64,000 bases of DNA from Opitutales bacterium (GCA_028101545.1 JAOHKZ010000004.1:29313-93312); one strand, 5' to 3'. Numbered from the stretch's first letter, positions 33,088 through 42,151 are shown. The notes: generated by a model from the sequence alone, not told the origin. Translations and numbers: made by a program.

Positions 33088-33921
33088 ATGAAACTAGGCC
33101 TCACTCGTAAATTTAGCTTAATTGGAATATTCTTCGCAAGTTTATCTCCAAGTTTTTTCGTAAATGTTGTTCATGCTCAGCAAAAAGGTTTTGGTTCCGC
33201 ACTTGTGGATAATCTTGGTCCTTTTCTTGTACCATTTATTATTCTTATTCTGGCTGGTTTCACACTAATCATCTACAACGGAATTGCTATTCGTAAGAAA
33301 GCTTTTGTTAAGGATGATGTAGTACAGCCAATCATGCAGGAATTACAAAACCTGAATGTTGAAGGTGCTATGGCACTCTGTGAGCAGTATAAACTACCAG
33401 TTACCTCTGTTTTGAAAGGGGGTCTTGCTCGTATTCAGGACGACGAATTAGACATTGAATCTATTGAAAAAGGGTTGGAGGAAACATCCGGCCTTGAATT
33501 AGCAAAGCCTTTTACATGGATAAACTTGCTAAATACAGTAGGTTCAATTGCTCCCATGGTTGGACTGCTTGGAACGGTTACTGGTATGATTGGAGCATTT
33601 CAGGTTTTGCAAAGTTCAGGAATGGGCGGAGAATCAAGTCAAAAGATGGCTGGTAACATCGGTAGTGCTCTGTGGACAACTGCAGCGGGTCTGGTTGTTG
33701 CCATACCCACCCTTATTTCATATTTTATTTATAAGACAAAATTCGGTACAATTGTTGCCGAAGTTAATCGCGTGGCCGGCGAAATGGTTTTTACTCTTGT
33801 TCGTGCAGCTCGAGGCGGATTTTCCGAAGGCGGTGAAGAGGCTGCTGAAGAATATTACGAAGAGGCTCCAGTAGAAGGTATACCTGCACCTGACGCTCCT
33901 CCAATGCCACCTCCTGCTTAA
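33088..33921 (+). CDS. MotA/TolQ/ExbB proton-channel family protein
   Basis: A 277-residue inner-membrane protein. An N-terminal signal peptide (ending VNVVHAQ) precedes the first ExbB helix, an extended architecture seen in several PVC and Bacteroidota ExbB proteins. The conserved core has LLNTVGSIAPMVGLLGTVTGMIGAF and ALWTTAAGLVVAIPTLISYF, the family's helices 2 and 3. The C-terminus ends in an acidic then Pro-rich tail (EEYYEEAPVEGIPAPDAPP). With the two ExbD-like proteins it should form a proton-motive-force-driven motor; no TonB gene is in the window, so the partner may be one of the TPR proteins (inference). Confidence 0.9.
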   Translation: MKLGLTRKFSLIGIFFASLSPSFFVNVVHAQQKGFGSALVDNLGPFLVPFIILILAGFTLIIYNGIAIRKKAFVKDDVVQPIMQELQNLNVEGAMALCEQYKLPVTSVLKGGLARIQDDELDIESIEKGLEETSGLELAKPFTWINLLNTVGSIAPMVGLLGTVTGMIGAFQVLQSSGMGGESSQKMAGNIGSALWTTAAGLVVAIPTLISYFIYKTKFGTIVAEVNRVAGEMVFTLVRAARGGFSEGGEEAAEEYYEEAPVEGIPAPDAPPMPPPA

Positions 33922-33954
33922 GTACGTTCTTTTTCTCTGTTCGGTAAATTCTAG

Positions 33955-34365
33955 ATGAGTGGATATAAACCACCCGAGTCAAACGACTCACCCGATTTAA
34001 CTCCCATGATTGATGTGGTGTTTCTTTTGATTGTTTTCTTTATGGTGGTTGCACAGCGAATGTCCGAGCAATATATCGAACTTTCTGCTTTGCCTGTTGC
34101 TGGAAATTCAAGTGTGAAAGAACAGCCACCACCGCGGACTATCATCAGTATTGACGATACACCTGTAGGCCAAAAATTTTATTGGGGTGAACAGGAAATT
34201 GATATGGAGGCAATTGGTACCGCGGTAAAAAGAAATCCTGAATGGAAAGTTTTTTTAAGAGTTCATCCTAAAGTTACTCATGCCGTTGTTCAGGATGTTA
34301 TGAAAATTATAGGAAATGCGGGTCAGGCAGATATTATTTTTGGTACTTGGCAAGTGGGCACATAA
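33955..34365 (+). CDS. ExbD/TolR family protein
   Basis: A 136-residue protein with a single N-terminal membrane helix and a periplasmic domain. The conserved DLTPMIDVVFLLIVFFMV holds the proton-translocating Asp (about residue 20). The periplasmic part has the usual alternating strands and helices and ends in IIFGTWQVGT. It follows the ExbB-like gene by 33 bp and is 4 bp before a second ExbD-like gene; two different ExbD subunits per ExbB are common in this group. Confidence 0.9.
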   Translation: MSGYKPPESNDSPDLTPMIDVVFLLIVFFMVVAQRMSEQYIELSALPVAGNSSVKEQPPPRTIISIDDTPVGQKFYWGEQEIDMEAIGTAVKRNPEWKVFLRVHPKVTHAVVQDVMKIIGNAGQADIIFGTWQVGT

Positions 34366-34369
34366 TTTT

Positions 34370-34825
34370 ATGGAAGCATTAAAGAAAATTTTGGGCGATG
34401 AAGATGAAGTTGATCTTACTCCTATGATCGATGTTACTTTCCTGCTCCTAATATATTTTATGGTAACCACGATGCTTAAGCAACCAGAAGCAGAATTGTC
34501 TATTCAGTTGCCTGGTAAGCCTCAAAGCAGTGATGTTACCCCTATGGACATGCTTAAAGTGCGTGTTGGTGATCAAGGAGAGGTTTATTTAAATGGTTCT
34601 GAAATCGAAGATGGCTTTGATTTTGATATGCCTGATTTGGTGGCTAATTTAAAAGTTCAGAAAGGAATGCGCGATCAACTTATAAGTTCAGGGGCAAAGA
34701 CAAAGGCTGAGGCAGAACTCAAAGTACAGATTGAATCTTCTGGAATTGCAGAACATCAATCTGCGGTAAGTGTCCTGAATGCTTGCTCGGAGGCGGGAGT
34801 TAATAAAGTTACTTTTTCATTTTAA
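34370..34825 (+). CDS. ExbD/TolR family protein (second copy)
   Basis: A 151-residue ExbD-like protein. ATG 34370 is chosen because it gives the normal short cytoplasmic N-terminus (MEALKKILGDEDEVDLTPMI); the frame is open upstream inside the previous gene. The membrane helix contains the proton-path Asp in DLTPMIDVTFLLLIYFMV. The periplasmic domain has an insertion (KGMRDQLISSGAKTKAEAEL) and ends in NKVTFSF. It is different enough from its neighbour that the pair is old, not a recent duplication. Confidence 0.9.
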   Translation: MEALKKILGDEDEVDLTPMIDVTFLLLIYFMVTTMLKQPEAELSIQLPGKPQSSDVTPMDMLKVRVGDQGEVYLNGSEIEDGFDFDMPDLVANLKVQKGMRDQLISSGAKTKAEAELKVQIESSGIAEHQSAVSVLNACSEAGVNKVTFSF

Positions 34826-34840
34826 CTAATAACTTACCGT

Positions 34841-35233
34841 ATGAGTTCTGTGGTGTGTAAATTTCTTCATACTCGAATGAGAGTAAGTGACCTTGATGAA
34901 TCAGCTGAATTCTACCAAAAAGTCTTTGGACTTCAAATTACAAGGAAGCATGAATCCCCCCGTGGTTCTAAACTGGTATTTCTTTCCGTACCCAATAGCG
35001 ACGAAGAGATCGAACTTACCTATTTTCCCGGTTCTGGTTCTGTTGTTGTTCAGGAAGATTTAATGCATCTTGCTTTTGAGGTGGAAAGTATGAGCGTCTT
35101 TCAAACACATGTTGAATCTCTTGGATTATCTTTAAGTGATGGTCCAACGAAAAGTTCATCAGGGTCAACCTTTGCATTTGTTGATGCACCAGACGGGTAT
35201 GAGATTGAAGTTATTGAAAAGCCAAAAAACTAA
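34841..35233 (+). CDS. gloA: VOC/glyoxalase I family protein
   Basis: A 130-residue vicinal-oxygen-chelate protein with two beta-alpha-beta-beta-beta halves. Metal ligands expected for glyoxalase I are present at His10 (HTRMRV), Glu58 (EIELTY), His76 (LMHLAFEV) and Glu123 (YEIEVIE), close to E. coli GloA positions 5, 56, 74 and 122. Lactoylglutathione lyase activity (methylglyoxal detoxification) is therefore likely, though other VOC activities cannot be excluded. It follows the ExbD gene by 15 bp but is probably not functionally linked to it. Confidence 0.82.
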   Translation: MSSVVCKFLHTRMRVSDLDESAEFYQKVFGLQITRKHESPRGSKLVFLSVPNSDEEIELTYFPGSGSVVVQEDLMHLAFEVESMSVFQTHVESLGLSLSDGPTKSSSGSTFAFVDAPDGYEIEVIEKPKN

Positions 35234-35366
35234 TTTTTAATTTTCAATTCAGTTTTTACAGGGGGTTGTCTATATTTTGGTAATTCCATTAATTCATGGT
35301 TGTCGAATCTACCCTCACATCTAAAGATTGTATCTAGCTAAAATATTAAAAAATAATTTTTAAATT

Positions 35367-36005
35367 ATGAAAAACTTACTTTGTATATTGTTCCTTTTCA
35401 GTTTGGTATCCTGCACGCCTAAGAAGAGTTTTTTGCCAGTTTTAAATAAAAATGATTTGTGGTTATTTAATGGTTCCAGTCTAGACAATTGGGAGCGAAC
35501 TGATTTTGCTGGGAAAGGAGAGGTCATAATTGATGAAAATGGCAGTCTCGTTTTGGAAATGGGAGCGGAGCTTTCCGGAGTTCATTGGAAGGGTGAAACT
35601 TTGCCTGTGGAAAATTATGAAATTCATTTAAAAGCAAAAAGAACCATGGGAAGCGATTTCTTTTGCGGTTTAACATTTCCGTTTAAAAAGTCCCATGCAA
35701 CTTTGATTCTAGGAGGTTGGGGGGGATCGTTAATTGGTATTTCAAGTATTGATGATTTTGACGCTTCGGAAAATGAAACCGGAGACGCCTATATTTTTGC
35801 GGATAATCAATGGTATGATATCCGTTTGCGAGTAACAGATAGTGAAATCTCTGTTTGGATTAATGAAGAACAGGTAATTGATTGTGAGGTCGAGGGGCGT
35901 AAGGTCGCGATGCGTTTCGGAGAGATTGAAATGTCTGTGCCTTTGGGTATATGTACTTATGCCACAACAGGGGTTATTCGAGAAGTATTTTTGAAAAAAA
36001 TATAG
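35367..36005 (+). CDS. DUF1080-like (3-keto-disaccharide hydrolase domain) lipoprotein
   Basis: A 212-residue lipoprotein (MKNLLCILFLFSLVSC lipobox). The mature domain has the features of the DUF1080/concanavalin-like fold common in Planctomycetes and Verrucomicrobia: LWLFNGSSLDNWER, NYEIHLKAKRTMGSDFFCGL, GGWGGSLIGISSIDD and QWYDIRLRVTDSEISVWINEE. Family members have been reported as 3-keto-glycoside hydrolases, many are uncharacterised. It stands alone, 133 bp after the glyoxalase gene. Surface carbohydrate binding or cleavage is the best guess. Confidence 0.82.
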   Translation: MKNLLCILFLFSLVSCTPKKSFLPVLNKNDLWLFNGSSLDNWERTDFAGKGEVIIDENGSLVLEMGAELSGVHWKGETLPVENYEIHLKAKRTMGSDFFCGLTFPFKKSHATLILGGWGGSLIGISSIDDFDASENETGDAYIFADNQWYDIRLRVTDSEISVWINEEQVIDCEVEGRKVAMRFGEIEMSVPLGICTYATTGVIREVFLKKI

Positions 36006-36233
36006 TTTTAATAAATCATCATGATTTACTTTTAAACTAAACAATCATAGTTCTCTCCAAACTTTTCTAAGTTTCTACTGCCAGGATGTTTTTATAGATT
36101 AATCTTAAAATAAGTTTCATAATATACAGAGCACTGTTTGTATCTTTTATCGAAACAAAATTAAAGTTCCATAGGGAAGAAATAATCAATAAGAATTATA
36201 CCTTTAAAGATTGCACAAATTGTTAAAATTATC

Positions 36234-36713
36234 ATGATTATTAGAATGATATCTTCAAAGTTTCTCTTTTTATCTGTATTAACGTTTTCTTTGCCATTTA
36301 TTCTTCTCGGTCAGGGCAAAGCTGCAAAGCAAGATTTAGAATTGGTAAAAATTGCTTCACTGAATACGATAGATGCTAATAAAGAATTTCAAAAAAATGT
36401 TCAGCTTGTTCAACAACAGCGAGCACTTGCAGTACAAATTTTGAGCAAAATTGAGAAAACACAAGACAAAGATGAGCATGACAAATTGCAAAAACAACTA
36501 GATTCCTTGCAGAAAAAGTTGAATGACAATAATCAACTTATGTTCAAAACTTATGGCTTTACCCTTAACAGAAACTATGTACTGACTGTGGAGAAAGCAC
36601 ATGTGCATATGTGGGTAACAAAAGAGGAAGCTGCTTCAATAAATGCTAAGAATGATTCTTCGAAAAAGAAGAACTCAGAGGGTTTACGATCTCTTTTTCA
36701 AAAAAAGAAATAG
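36234..36713 (+). CDS. Hypothetical secreted coiled-coil protein
   Basis: A 159-residue protein with an N-terminal signal peptide (FLFLSVLTFSLPFILLGQ). The mature part is helical: QKNVQLVQQQRALAVQILSK and DEHDKLQKQLDSLQKKLNDN form a probable coiled coil. It is followed by a conserved-looking LMFKTYGFTLNRNYVLTVEK and a basic tail. Not recognised. The start could also be the ATG four codons later (36246). The upstream 228 bp (36006-36233) shows no gene, repeat or clear promoter. Confidence 0.7.
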   Translation: MIIRMISSKFLFLSVLTFSLPFILLGQGKAAKQDLELVKIASLNTIDANKEFQKNVQLVQQQRALAVQILSKIEKTQDKDEHDKLQKQLDSLQKKLNDNNQLMFKTYGFTLNRNYVLTVEKAHVHMWVTKEEAASINAKNDSSKKKNSEGLRSLFQKKK

Positions 36714-36735
36714 TATAAGAATTTAGTTTTTCACA

Positions 36736-36759
36736 TGAATTATATTTGTTTATAATTCA
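36736..36759. terminator. AT-rich hairpin between convergent genes
   Basis: Perfect 9-bp inverted repeat TGAATTATA / TATAATTCA with a TTTGTT loop, lying between the convergent coiled-coil protein and rlmN genes. The stem is AT-only apart from one G-C pair, and the T-run is loose, so terminator activity is possible but weak. Confidence 0.35.
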
Positions 36760-36823
36760 ACATTCTTGTTTTAATTTTATGGAAATGGGAGTGTGTTTAT
36801 ATGGTAAAAACCACTTAAATGGA

Positions 36824-37888
36824 CTATTTATTTTTTATAATTGTGTGTTCTTGTAGCCTTAATTGACCGCATGCGGCATCTATGTCGTGTCCTTTCTCCA
36901 TCCTAAGGGTAACACGTGGAGCCTTTTCTTTTTCCACCAAATCTCGAAATGAATTAATTTGTGCAATTTCTGGTCTTTTCCAATTAAGTCCTTCGACTTG
37001 ATTGTATGGAATTAAGTTCACTTTAGCATTCAGACGTCGTGCATGTTTTGCAAGAAGGGATGCTTGACTCAGATCGTCATTAATTCCTTTTATGAGAATG
37101 TATTCAAGTGTGATCATTTTCTTTCTCGCATCGATAAATTTTTCGCACGCTTCTAATAATTCATTTAATGGATAGCGCTCGTTGATAGGCATGATTTTAT
37201 TGCGAGTCTGGTCATCCCCACCATGCAGGGAGATTGCCAACCGGATTTGAGCTGGGTATTTTGCTAAATCAAGGATTTTGGGAACTAGTCCGCTCGTTGA
37301 GAGGGTAATATGTCGTGCTCCAATTCCGATTCCTTTGGGGGATAAAATGATGTCTAATGCGGGAATTAGAGCTGGTAAATTCGCTAAGGGTTCACCCATT
37401 CCCATAAAAACTAAATTATCTATCCTTTTTCCCGCTTTCTCGCGTGCGAGTATAATTTGTCCTAAAATTTCTCCTGTGCTTAGATTTCTCTTCAACCCCT
37501 CCAGTCCACTTGCACAAAACTTACAACCTAGAGCACAACCGACCTGGGTTGAGACGCAAAGCGTCAGTCGGGTTGCCCTTACTCCTTTTGTACCCTGAGT
37601 CGCTGGAATAAGCACGCTTTCAATAAATTGATGATCTCTCAATTTCAATAAAAACTTTTGCGTAGTGTCGCGTGCACCCTGTTCTCTCGCAACTTCCATG
37701 GGCATCAGGTCCCATTCTTTCTCCAATCCATTTCTTAAATCTTTAGGTAAGTTACTCATTTTTGTAAAATCAAGTATACCTTTTTCATAAATCCATTCTC
37801 TTACCTGTTCTATTCTGTATGAGGGAAGGCCCTCGAATTGCCATTTTTCAAATGGTTGGTCAATTAGAAGTGGTTTATTTTTAATCAT
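36824..37888 (-). CDS. rlmN: Dual-specificity 23S rRNA/tRNA adenine-C2 methyltransferase RlmN
   Basis: A 354-residue radical-SAM enzyme that methylates A2503 of 23S rRNA and A37 of some tRNAs. The [4Fe-4S] cluster motif is Cys118-x3-Cys122-x2-Cys125 (CALGCKFC). The SAM-binding GMGEPLANL and the C-terminal GHDIDAACGQLR, whose Cys is the methyl-carrying residue, are both intact. Length and domain order are normal. It is a single gene; the 207 bp upstream (37889-38095) hold no other gene. Confidence 0.95.
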   Translation of the reverse strand: MIKNKPLLIDQPFEKWQFEGLPSYRIEQVREWIYEKGILDFTKMSNLPKDLRNGLEKEWDLMPMEVAREQGARDTTQKFLLKLRDHQFIESVLIPATQGTKGVRATRLTLCVSTQVGCALGCKFCASGLEGLKRNLSTGEILGQIILAREKAGKRIDNLVFMGMGEPLANLPALIPALDIILSPKGIGIGARHITLSTSGLVPKILDLAKYPAQIRLAISLHGGDDQTRNKIMPINERYPLNELLEACEKFIDARKKMITLEYILIKGINDDLSQASLLAKHARRLNAKVNLIPYNQVEGLNWKRPEIAQINSFRDLVEKEKAPRVTLRMEKGHDIDAACGQLRLQEHTIIKNK

Positions 37889-38095
37889 GTTTTAGCTTAA
37901 TAAGATATTACCTCAACTAAAAGTTGGCAATGGGCAACACACAGCATTTAGTTTTCAGAAAAATATTTTTAAACAGAAAAAATTAATATCGTGGAGATAG
38001 TATAATTATTTATCCATTTGATAAACCTTGGATAAGATTACGGCCTTTTAAGGTTAGAACATAAGGACCGGGGTAGGCATAGAATATTTAATCTA

Positions 38096-40060
38096 TTAGT
38101 TTCCGGTGAATTGTATGACTCGTAGCGACTCGCCACCTTCTCTAATTCTTTCTTTTTGGTTTTCTAGGATTTCGAGTTCTAAAACATGTGGACGGTCACT
38201 TAGTTCGTTAAAGAACATGACAGTCATGGGGTAGTTGAATCCGCTGTGCCGGTGCAATGTGTCGATCTCTTTGCTTTGTTTCCCGTCTATGGTGCATCGG
38301 ATAATTGCGGAGTCGGGACCGGTAAGTATGTAAGCTCCAATAGCAGTGCCCTCAAATTTAATCTTGAGCTTTGCACCCGCCTGGTTTGCATAAATAAAGG
38401 GTATGCCTAGGAAGCGTGATCGTACTTTTCCACTGTTTTCATTTTTCCAAATAGGAACTCCTTTTTTCCAATTTTCATCAATGTCAACTTGATCAAAATT
38501 AAGAAACCTTCCATTTACATAACTAAATGGATCGAGTGGACTGACTTTTGGGTGTGGTTTTGGGTGGGCATTTCCAGGTAGTGGTTTTGACCATAAATCA
38601 AGCAGGGAATTCGCAATCATTGAGGCACACATGGTATTTCCATACTCGTTCGGGTGAACACCTCCGTATTTTTTCCAGTCCATCTTGCCCGCGTTGATCA
38701 GATCGGATAATTCTTGTGCCAGGTGATTGACCGAGACTCCGTAATGTTCGGCTACCTTCGAATGTGCAGCAATAGATGGGGGGTTCTTATTTTCCCCAAG
38801 ATGATCAAGGATATTTTCATTGGCAAAAAATGTCATGACAATATCAACCATGGGGTTGTGCTTACGAGCCTGAGCAATGACACCCTCCATTCCCCGGAGC
38901 GCATTTTGAAGGCTTTTCTGACCGTCCTGGTCATCATTTACCGCAAATTCCACAAAGAGCATATCCAATGGGCCTTGGCTGAGGACATCTCGGGCGAAGC
39001 GAAAGGCACCGGTGTCCGAACAGGTTGAACTGATTCCCGCCTGGGTAAAAGTAAATTCAGTTTTTGGAAAGCGTTTTTCAAGCATCGTAGAGACCATGGG
39101 ACGATACCCGTTCATCTCAGTAATAGAACCACCAATAAAAGCGACATGACCAACATTTTCCCTCTCAAAACGAATCCGGCTGTTCATAAAATCTCCCCGA
39201 AGAATAAAGTTTTTTCGACCGACAATTTTTTCTGCAGGCAGGTTGGCAGATCCCTGGCCTTTACTGGTTACAAACTCTACTATTGGGCTCGGATCTTTCA
39301 GGGAGTGTGGGTGGTGTCCAATTCCTTTTTTCCGAATTACTTTAAAGGTGCCTCCCATTTTCTTGTACCTCCGCTCCGCAACCTGGGTATTTTCGCTCGC
39401 AGGAACAACTTTGTCATCCATACCCACCACATGAATAATGGGAATACCTGCCTTGGCCAGTGGAGCGAGGTTGTCCACCGGGTTACTTTTATATGCCTTG
39501 GCTTCCCGTTCATTTTTAAAGCGGTACACTTTTAGAATAGTCGGGTTGATTTTTGGCCAACTTTTAAAATCCATTACCGGTGCATCTGCATAGATGGCGG
39601 CCACTTTCCCCGGGTTTTTCGCAGCCCAGTTGTATATGATTAATCCACCTCTTGACATACCTTCAAGAATTACCCGATCGGAAAAAAGGTGTTCAAATCG
39701 GAGATAATTATAAAATTTATTCCAGCGACTTACTGCTTCTGTATTACCGAAAAGCCCAGCCACATCACAGTACACCAGATGGTATCCCCGGTTGAGCATG
39801 GCGATATCAAACTGTGGTTCATGTCCAAAGAACCGCGCCCGCCAGACCCATGGTTTGCCGTCGGCAATTTTCTTTGGAATGACTACCCGGCAGGCAATAC
39901 CTTCCAATGGGAAGTTATACTGATCAAAGCCATGAAAAGAGGTTTTCTTTCCGTCCCAGACCGGTTTGCTGGGAGTCGATTGCTCGCCCTGGGCATGGAA
40001 TATAGCACCGGCAATAAATATCGATAGAATGAAGGTAACAATGGTAATGAAATTTTTCAT
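38096..40060 (-). CDS. Secreted alpha/beta-hydrolase fused to SGNH hydrolase domain
   Basis: A 654-residue protein with a signal peptide, an alpha/beta hydrolase (about 30-265) and an SGNH/GDSL domain (about 300-480), then a beta-rich C-terminal part (about 520-650). The first domain shows the nucleophile elbow GMSRGG (Ser136), an acid near Asp215-216 (VVGMDDKVVP) and His249/250 (GIGHH). The SGNH domain has the block I Ser in FIGGSIT (Ser312) and VEFAVNDDQ. Block V reads YGGVHPNEYG, where the usual Asp three residues before the His is Gly. This suggests altered or lost activity there. Overall a polysaccharide or lipid esterase is likely. It is 18 bp downstream of a second SGNH gene. Confidence 0.82.
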   Translation of the reverse strand: MKNFITIVTFILSIFIAGAIFHAQGEQSTPSKPVWDGKKTSFHGFDQYNFPLEGIACRVVIPKKIADGKPWVWRARFFGHEPQFDIAMLNRGYHLVYCDVAGLFGNTEAVSRWNKFYNYLRFEHLFSDRVILEGMSRGGLIIYNWAAKNPGKVAAIYADAPVMDFKSWPKINPTILKVYRFKNEREAKAYKSNPVDNLAPLAKAGIPIIHVVGMDDKVVPASENTQVAERRYKKMGGTFKVIRKKGIGHHPHSLKDPSPIVEFVTSKGQGSANLPAEKIVGRKNFILRGDFMNSRIRFERENVGHVAFIGGSITEMNGYRPMVSTMLEKRFPKTEFTFTQAGISSTCSDTGAFRFARDVLSQGPLDMLFVEFAVNDDQDGQKSLQNALRGMEGVIAQARKHNPMVDIVMTFFANENILDHLGENKNPPSIAAHSKVAEHYGVSVNHLAQELSDLINAGKMDWKKYGGVHPNEYGNTMCASMIANSLLDLWSKPLPGNAHPKPHPKVSPLDPFSYVNGRFLNFDQVDIDENWKKGVPIWKNENSGKVRSRFLGIPFIYANQAGAKLKIKFEGTAIGAYILTGPDSAIIRCTIDGKQSKEIDTLHRHSGFNYPMTVMFFNELSDRPHVLELEILENQKERIREGGESLRVIQFTGN

Positions 40061-40078
40061 GTTGAATGGATAAACTGT

Positions 40079-40873
40079 TTACCCCTTTGGCCAACGGTTG
40101 GCTACTCTATCCAACCAGTGCCTGGCAATTAATTCGTGACCCTGGGGAAGGGGGTGGATGCCATCCCAGATCCAGTTCTCCGCCCCGGCCTCGCTGGCAG
40201 CCTGATCAAACAGTTCCTGGGTATGAAGATGTGCGGTTTGGTAATCCTTGGCCAGTTTGGTTACCACGACCCGCATTTTATCGGTCTCTTTTCGGCGGAA
40301 TGTGTAAGTCTGTTGGTTTTTTAATCTGCCAGTCTGTAGGATAAAGGGGTCGAGCAAAACGATACGAAGTTTTGGATTGGCTTTGAGACTGGCTTCAAGG
40401 ATATGACGGTAGTCTCTTTCGAAATCAACCGGGCTAACTGCCTTGTTCGGATGACGAATTCCCATTCCCACATCATTGGTCCCAACCAGAATACTAAGAA
40501 GGTCAGGCTTCATATCGATAGCATCTTTTTGCCAGCGTGCTTTTAGATCGGATACTTTATGTCCACTGATTCCCCGGTTGAAAAACTCAAGCTTTGCTTC
40601 AGGCATATCCATTCCGAGGCGGGCAGCGATAAGAAAGACATAACTGTGGCCTAGGTAATGATTGCGGTCACTTTCATTCCGTCCCCATTTCATGTCGGTT
40701 ATTGAGTCGCCCTGAAATAGTAGCCGGGTACCTACATGAAAGTCAGGTTTTGGGTAATCCTTTACTTTCGGGTTGTAGCTATCCGACGATGCTTGCTTTG
40801 CTTTGGCGAAAGGTGGGAGTGTGGTGCTCGCCAAACCAATTCCACCACGAGTGAGGAAGTTTCTTCGATTCAT
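40079..40873 (-). CDS. SGNH/GDSL hydrolase with Tat-type signal
   Basis: A 264-residue esterase-like protein. The N-terminus MNRRNFLTRGGIGLASTTLP is a twin-arginine-type signal. All SGNH blocks are visible: FQGDSITDMKW (Ser), FFNRGISGH (Gly), VGTNDVGMG (Asn) and DGIHPLPQGH (Asp/His). This resembles rhamnogalacturonan or xylan acetylesterases. It precedes the hydrolase fusion in the same direction, and the two probably act together on acylated glycans outside the cytoplasm. Confidence 0.87.
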   Translation of the reverse strand: MNRRNFLTRGGIGLASTTLPPFAKAKQASSDSYNPKVKDYPKPDFHVGTRLLFQGDSITDMKWGRNESDRNHYLGHSYVFLIAARLGMDMPEAKLEFFNRGISGHKVSDLKARWQKDAIDMKPDLLSILVGTNDVGMGIRHPNKAVSPVDFERDYRHILEASLKANPKLRIVLLDPFILQTGRLKNQQTYTFRRKETDKMRVVVTKLAKDYQTAHLHTQELFDQAASEAGAENWIWDGIHPLPQGHELIARHWLDRVANRWPKG

Positions 40874-40934
40874 AATAATTTATTTGCAAAAGGAGAATGA
40901 TTACAGAAGCGAAATCGTTCTACTGTTGCAATAA

Positions 40935-40957
40935 AAGTGTTGGCGTGGACAACACTT
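40935..40957 (-). terminator. Probable terminator of the TIM-barrel gene
   Basis: Perfect 8-bp stem AAGTGTTG / CAACACTT with a 7-nt loop, 26 bp past the stop of the minus-strand gene at 40983. On that strand the hairpin is followed by TTAT, a short T-run, so efficiency is uncertain. Confidence 0.5.
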
Positions 40958-40982
40958 CTTAAATTTCAGAGGACGGAACTGC

Positions 40983-41996
40983 TTAGTTTTTGATCAATTT
41001 ACGTGCCGCCAAATTATTGAGGCGATGGGCAACATCGATAACTCCATCGGTAACTGTTTTGTTGTAAGTCCGACCATCCGTGGTGTCGACTCCGTGTCCT
41101 TTAACAGCTTTACGGAGAGGTGCAAGTGCAGGGTCCTGATGGTGAAAAAGTTCAACAAAGACATGTTTTAATTTTCCGGTCGGTGCATAGGCGGCGAGTA
41201 GGGCACCAATCCATCCGTCGTCTGTGGTCAGGCAACCCCGCGTTGTCTTGGCAGAAGCGTGGAAGATTCCAAGGGCATCGGCTTTGGCCAATTCCTTTAT
41301 GACTTTTTCGTTTTCGGAAACTGAAAGGTCAGAATCTCCGCAATGTGCGGCATCAATCATAACCTTGAAAAATTTCTTCTTTATTTTCTTATTTATTCCA
41401 ATTACCACTTTTGCCGCCTTTGCTGCATTGGTGAAGTTTTGAAATTCCACACCCCGTAAAAATTCCAAATGCCAAGCAACAACTGAGCTTTTTTCCAACC
41501 CCGATTCCTTGTAGCAACGGGCGTGTACATTGATTACCTGTTTAACCGCGTTATCGAATGCTTTGCCCTTGAGTTTCTTACCGGAGAGCCATTCTTCAAA
41601 TGAAGTTGATGACACATGTTTAACCTTGTACTTTTTGGCAACTGCAAGACCAGAGTTGAGCATGTCCACAACGGCATCCTCATCTTTGGCATTTAAAGGA
41701 TTAGCACCACCGACCATCATGATCAAGTGTACCTGTAGTTTAAGGGCACGTAATCCTTTGAACATATCGTCCAAGTCTTTTGCATCCGTTCCTGGAAAAA
41801 GTGTGACTTGGACATTGTTTAGTTTTACCGGTGAAGTACGGCAGAGCAGGCGCATACCTGATACAATTTTCAAATCGCCAGAGTTGGTGCGTGGGAGTTT
41901 TCCGGATTCATCCGGTGCGAGTGCACCTACAAACATTAGGTGGGTGGGAACGACACCGATTTCAACTTTAGATTTATTTTTGATTTGTATGGCCAT
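40983..41996 (-). CDS. TIM-barrel protein, xylose isomerase-like (uncharacterised)
   Basis: A 337-residue cytoplasmic protein resembling the AP-endonuclease-2/xylose-isomerase-like barrel: an early strand LQVHLIMMVGG, a central VVAWHLEFLRG, FKVMIDAAHCGDS with an Asp/His pair expected at a metal site, ALGIFHASAKTTRG and HVFVELFHHQDPAL. It starts without a signal peptide (MAIQIKNKSKVEIGVVPTH) and is Lys-rich. The exact activity is unknown. It is transcribed alone, followed by a hairpin, and is preceded by a 420-bp stretch without an intact gene. Confidence 0.7.
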   Translation of the reverse strand: MAIQIKNKSKVEIGVVPTHLMFVGALAPDESGKLPRTNSGDLKIVSGMRLLCRTSPVKLNNVQVTLFPGTDAKDLDDMFKGLRALKLQVHLIMMVGGANPLNAKDEDAVVDMLNSGLAVAKKYKVKHVSSTSFEEWLSGKKLKGKAFDNAVKQVINVHARCYKESGLEKSSVVAWHLEFLRGVEFQNFTNAAKAAKVVIGINKKIKKKFFKVMIDAAHCGDSDLSVSENEKVIKELAKADALGIFHASAKTTRGCLTTDDGWIGALLAAYAPTGKLKHVFVELFHHQDPALAPLRKAVKGHGVDTTDGRTYNKTVTDGVIDVAHRLNNLAARKLIKN

Positions 41997-42151
41997 GGTA
42001 AAACAGGAGTGAAGGGTTTAGGTGAAAGGTGTTGATTCATTGATAATTTCGCCGGATAATCAAGGAAAATTAATGATCGTTTATTTATGAGGTATTCATG
42101 GGGAGCTAATTTTCTGCTAAATTAAATGGTATTAGTTCGGATGAATGAAAG

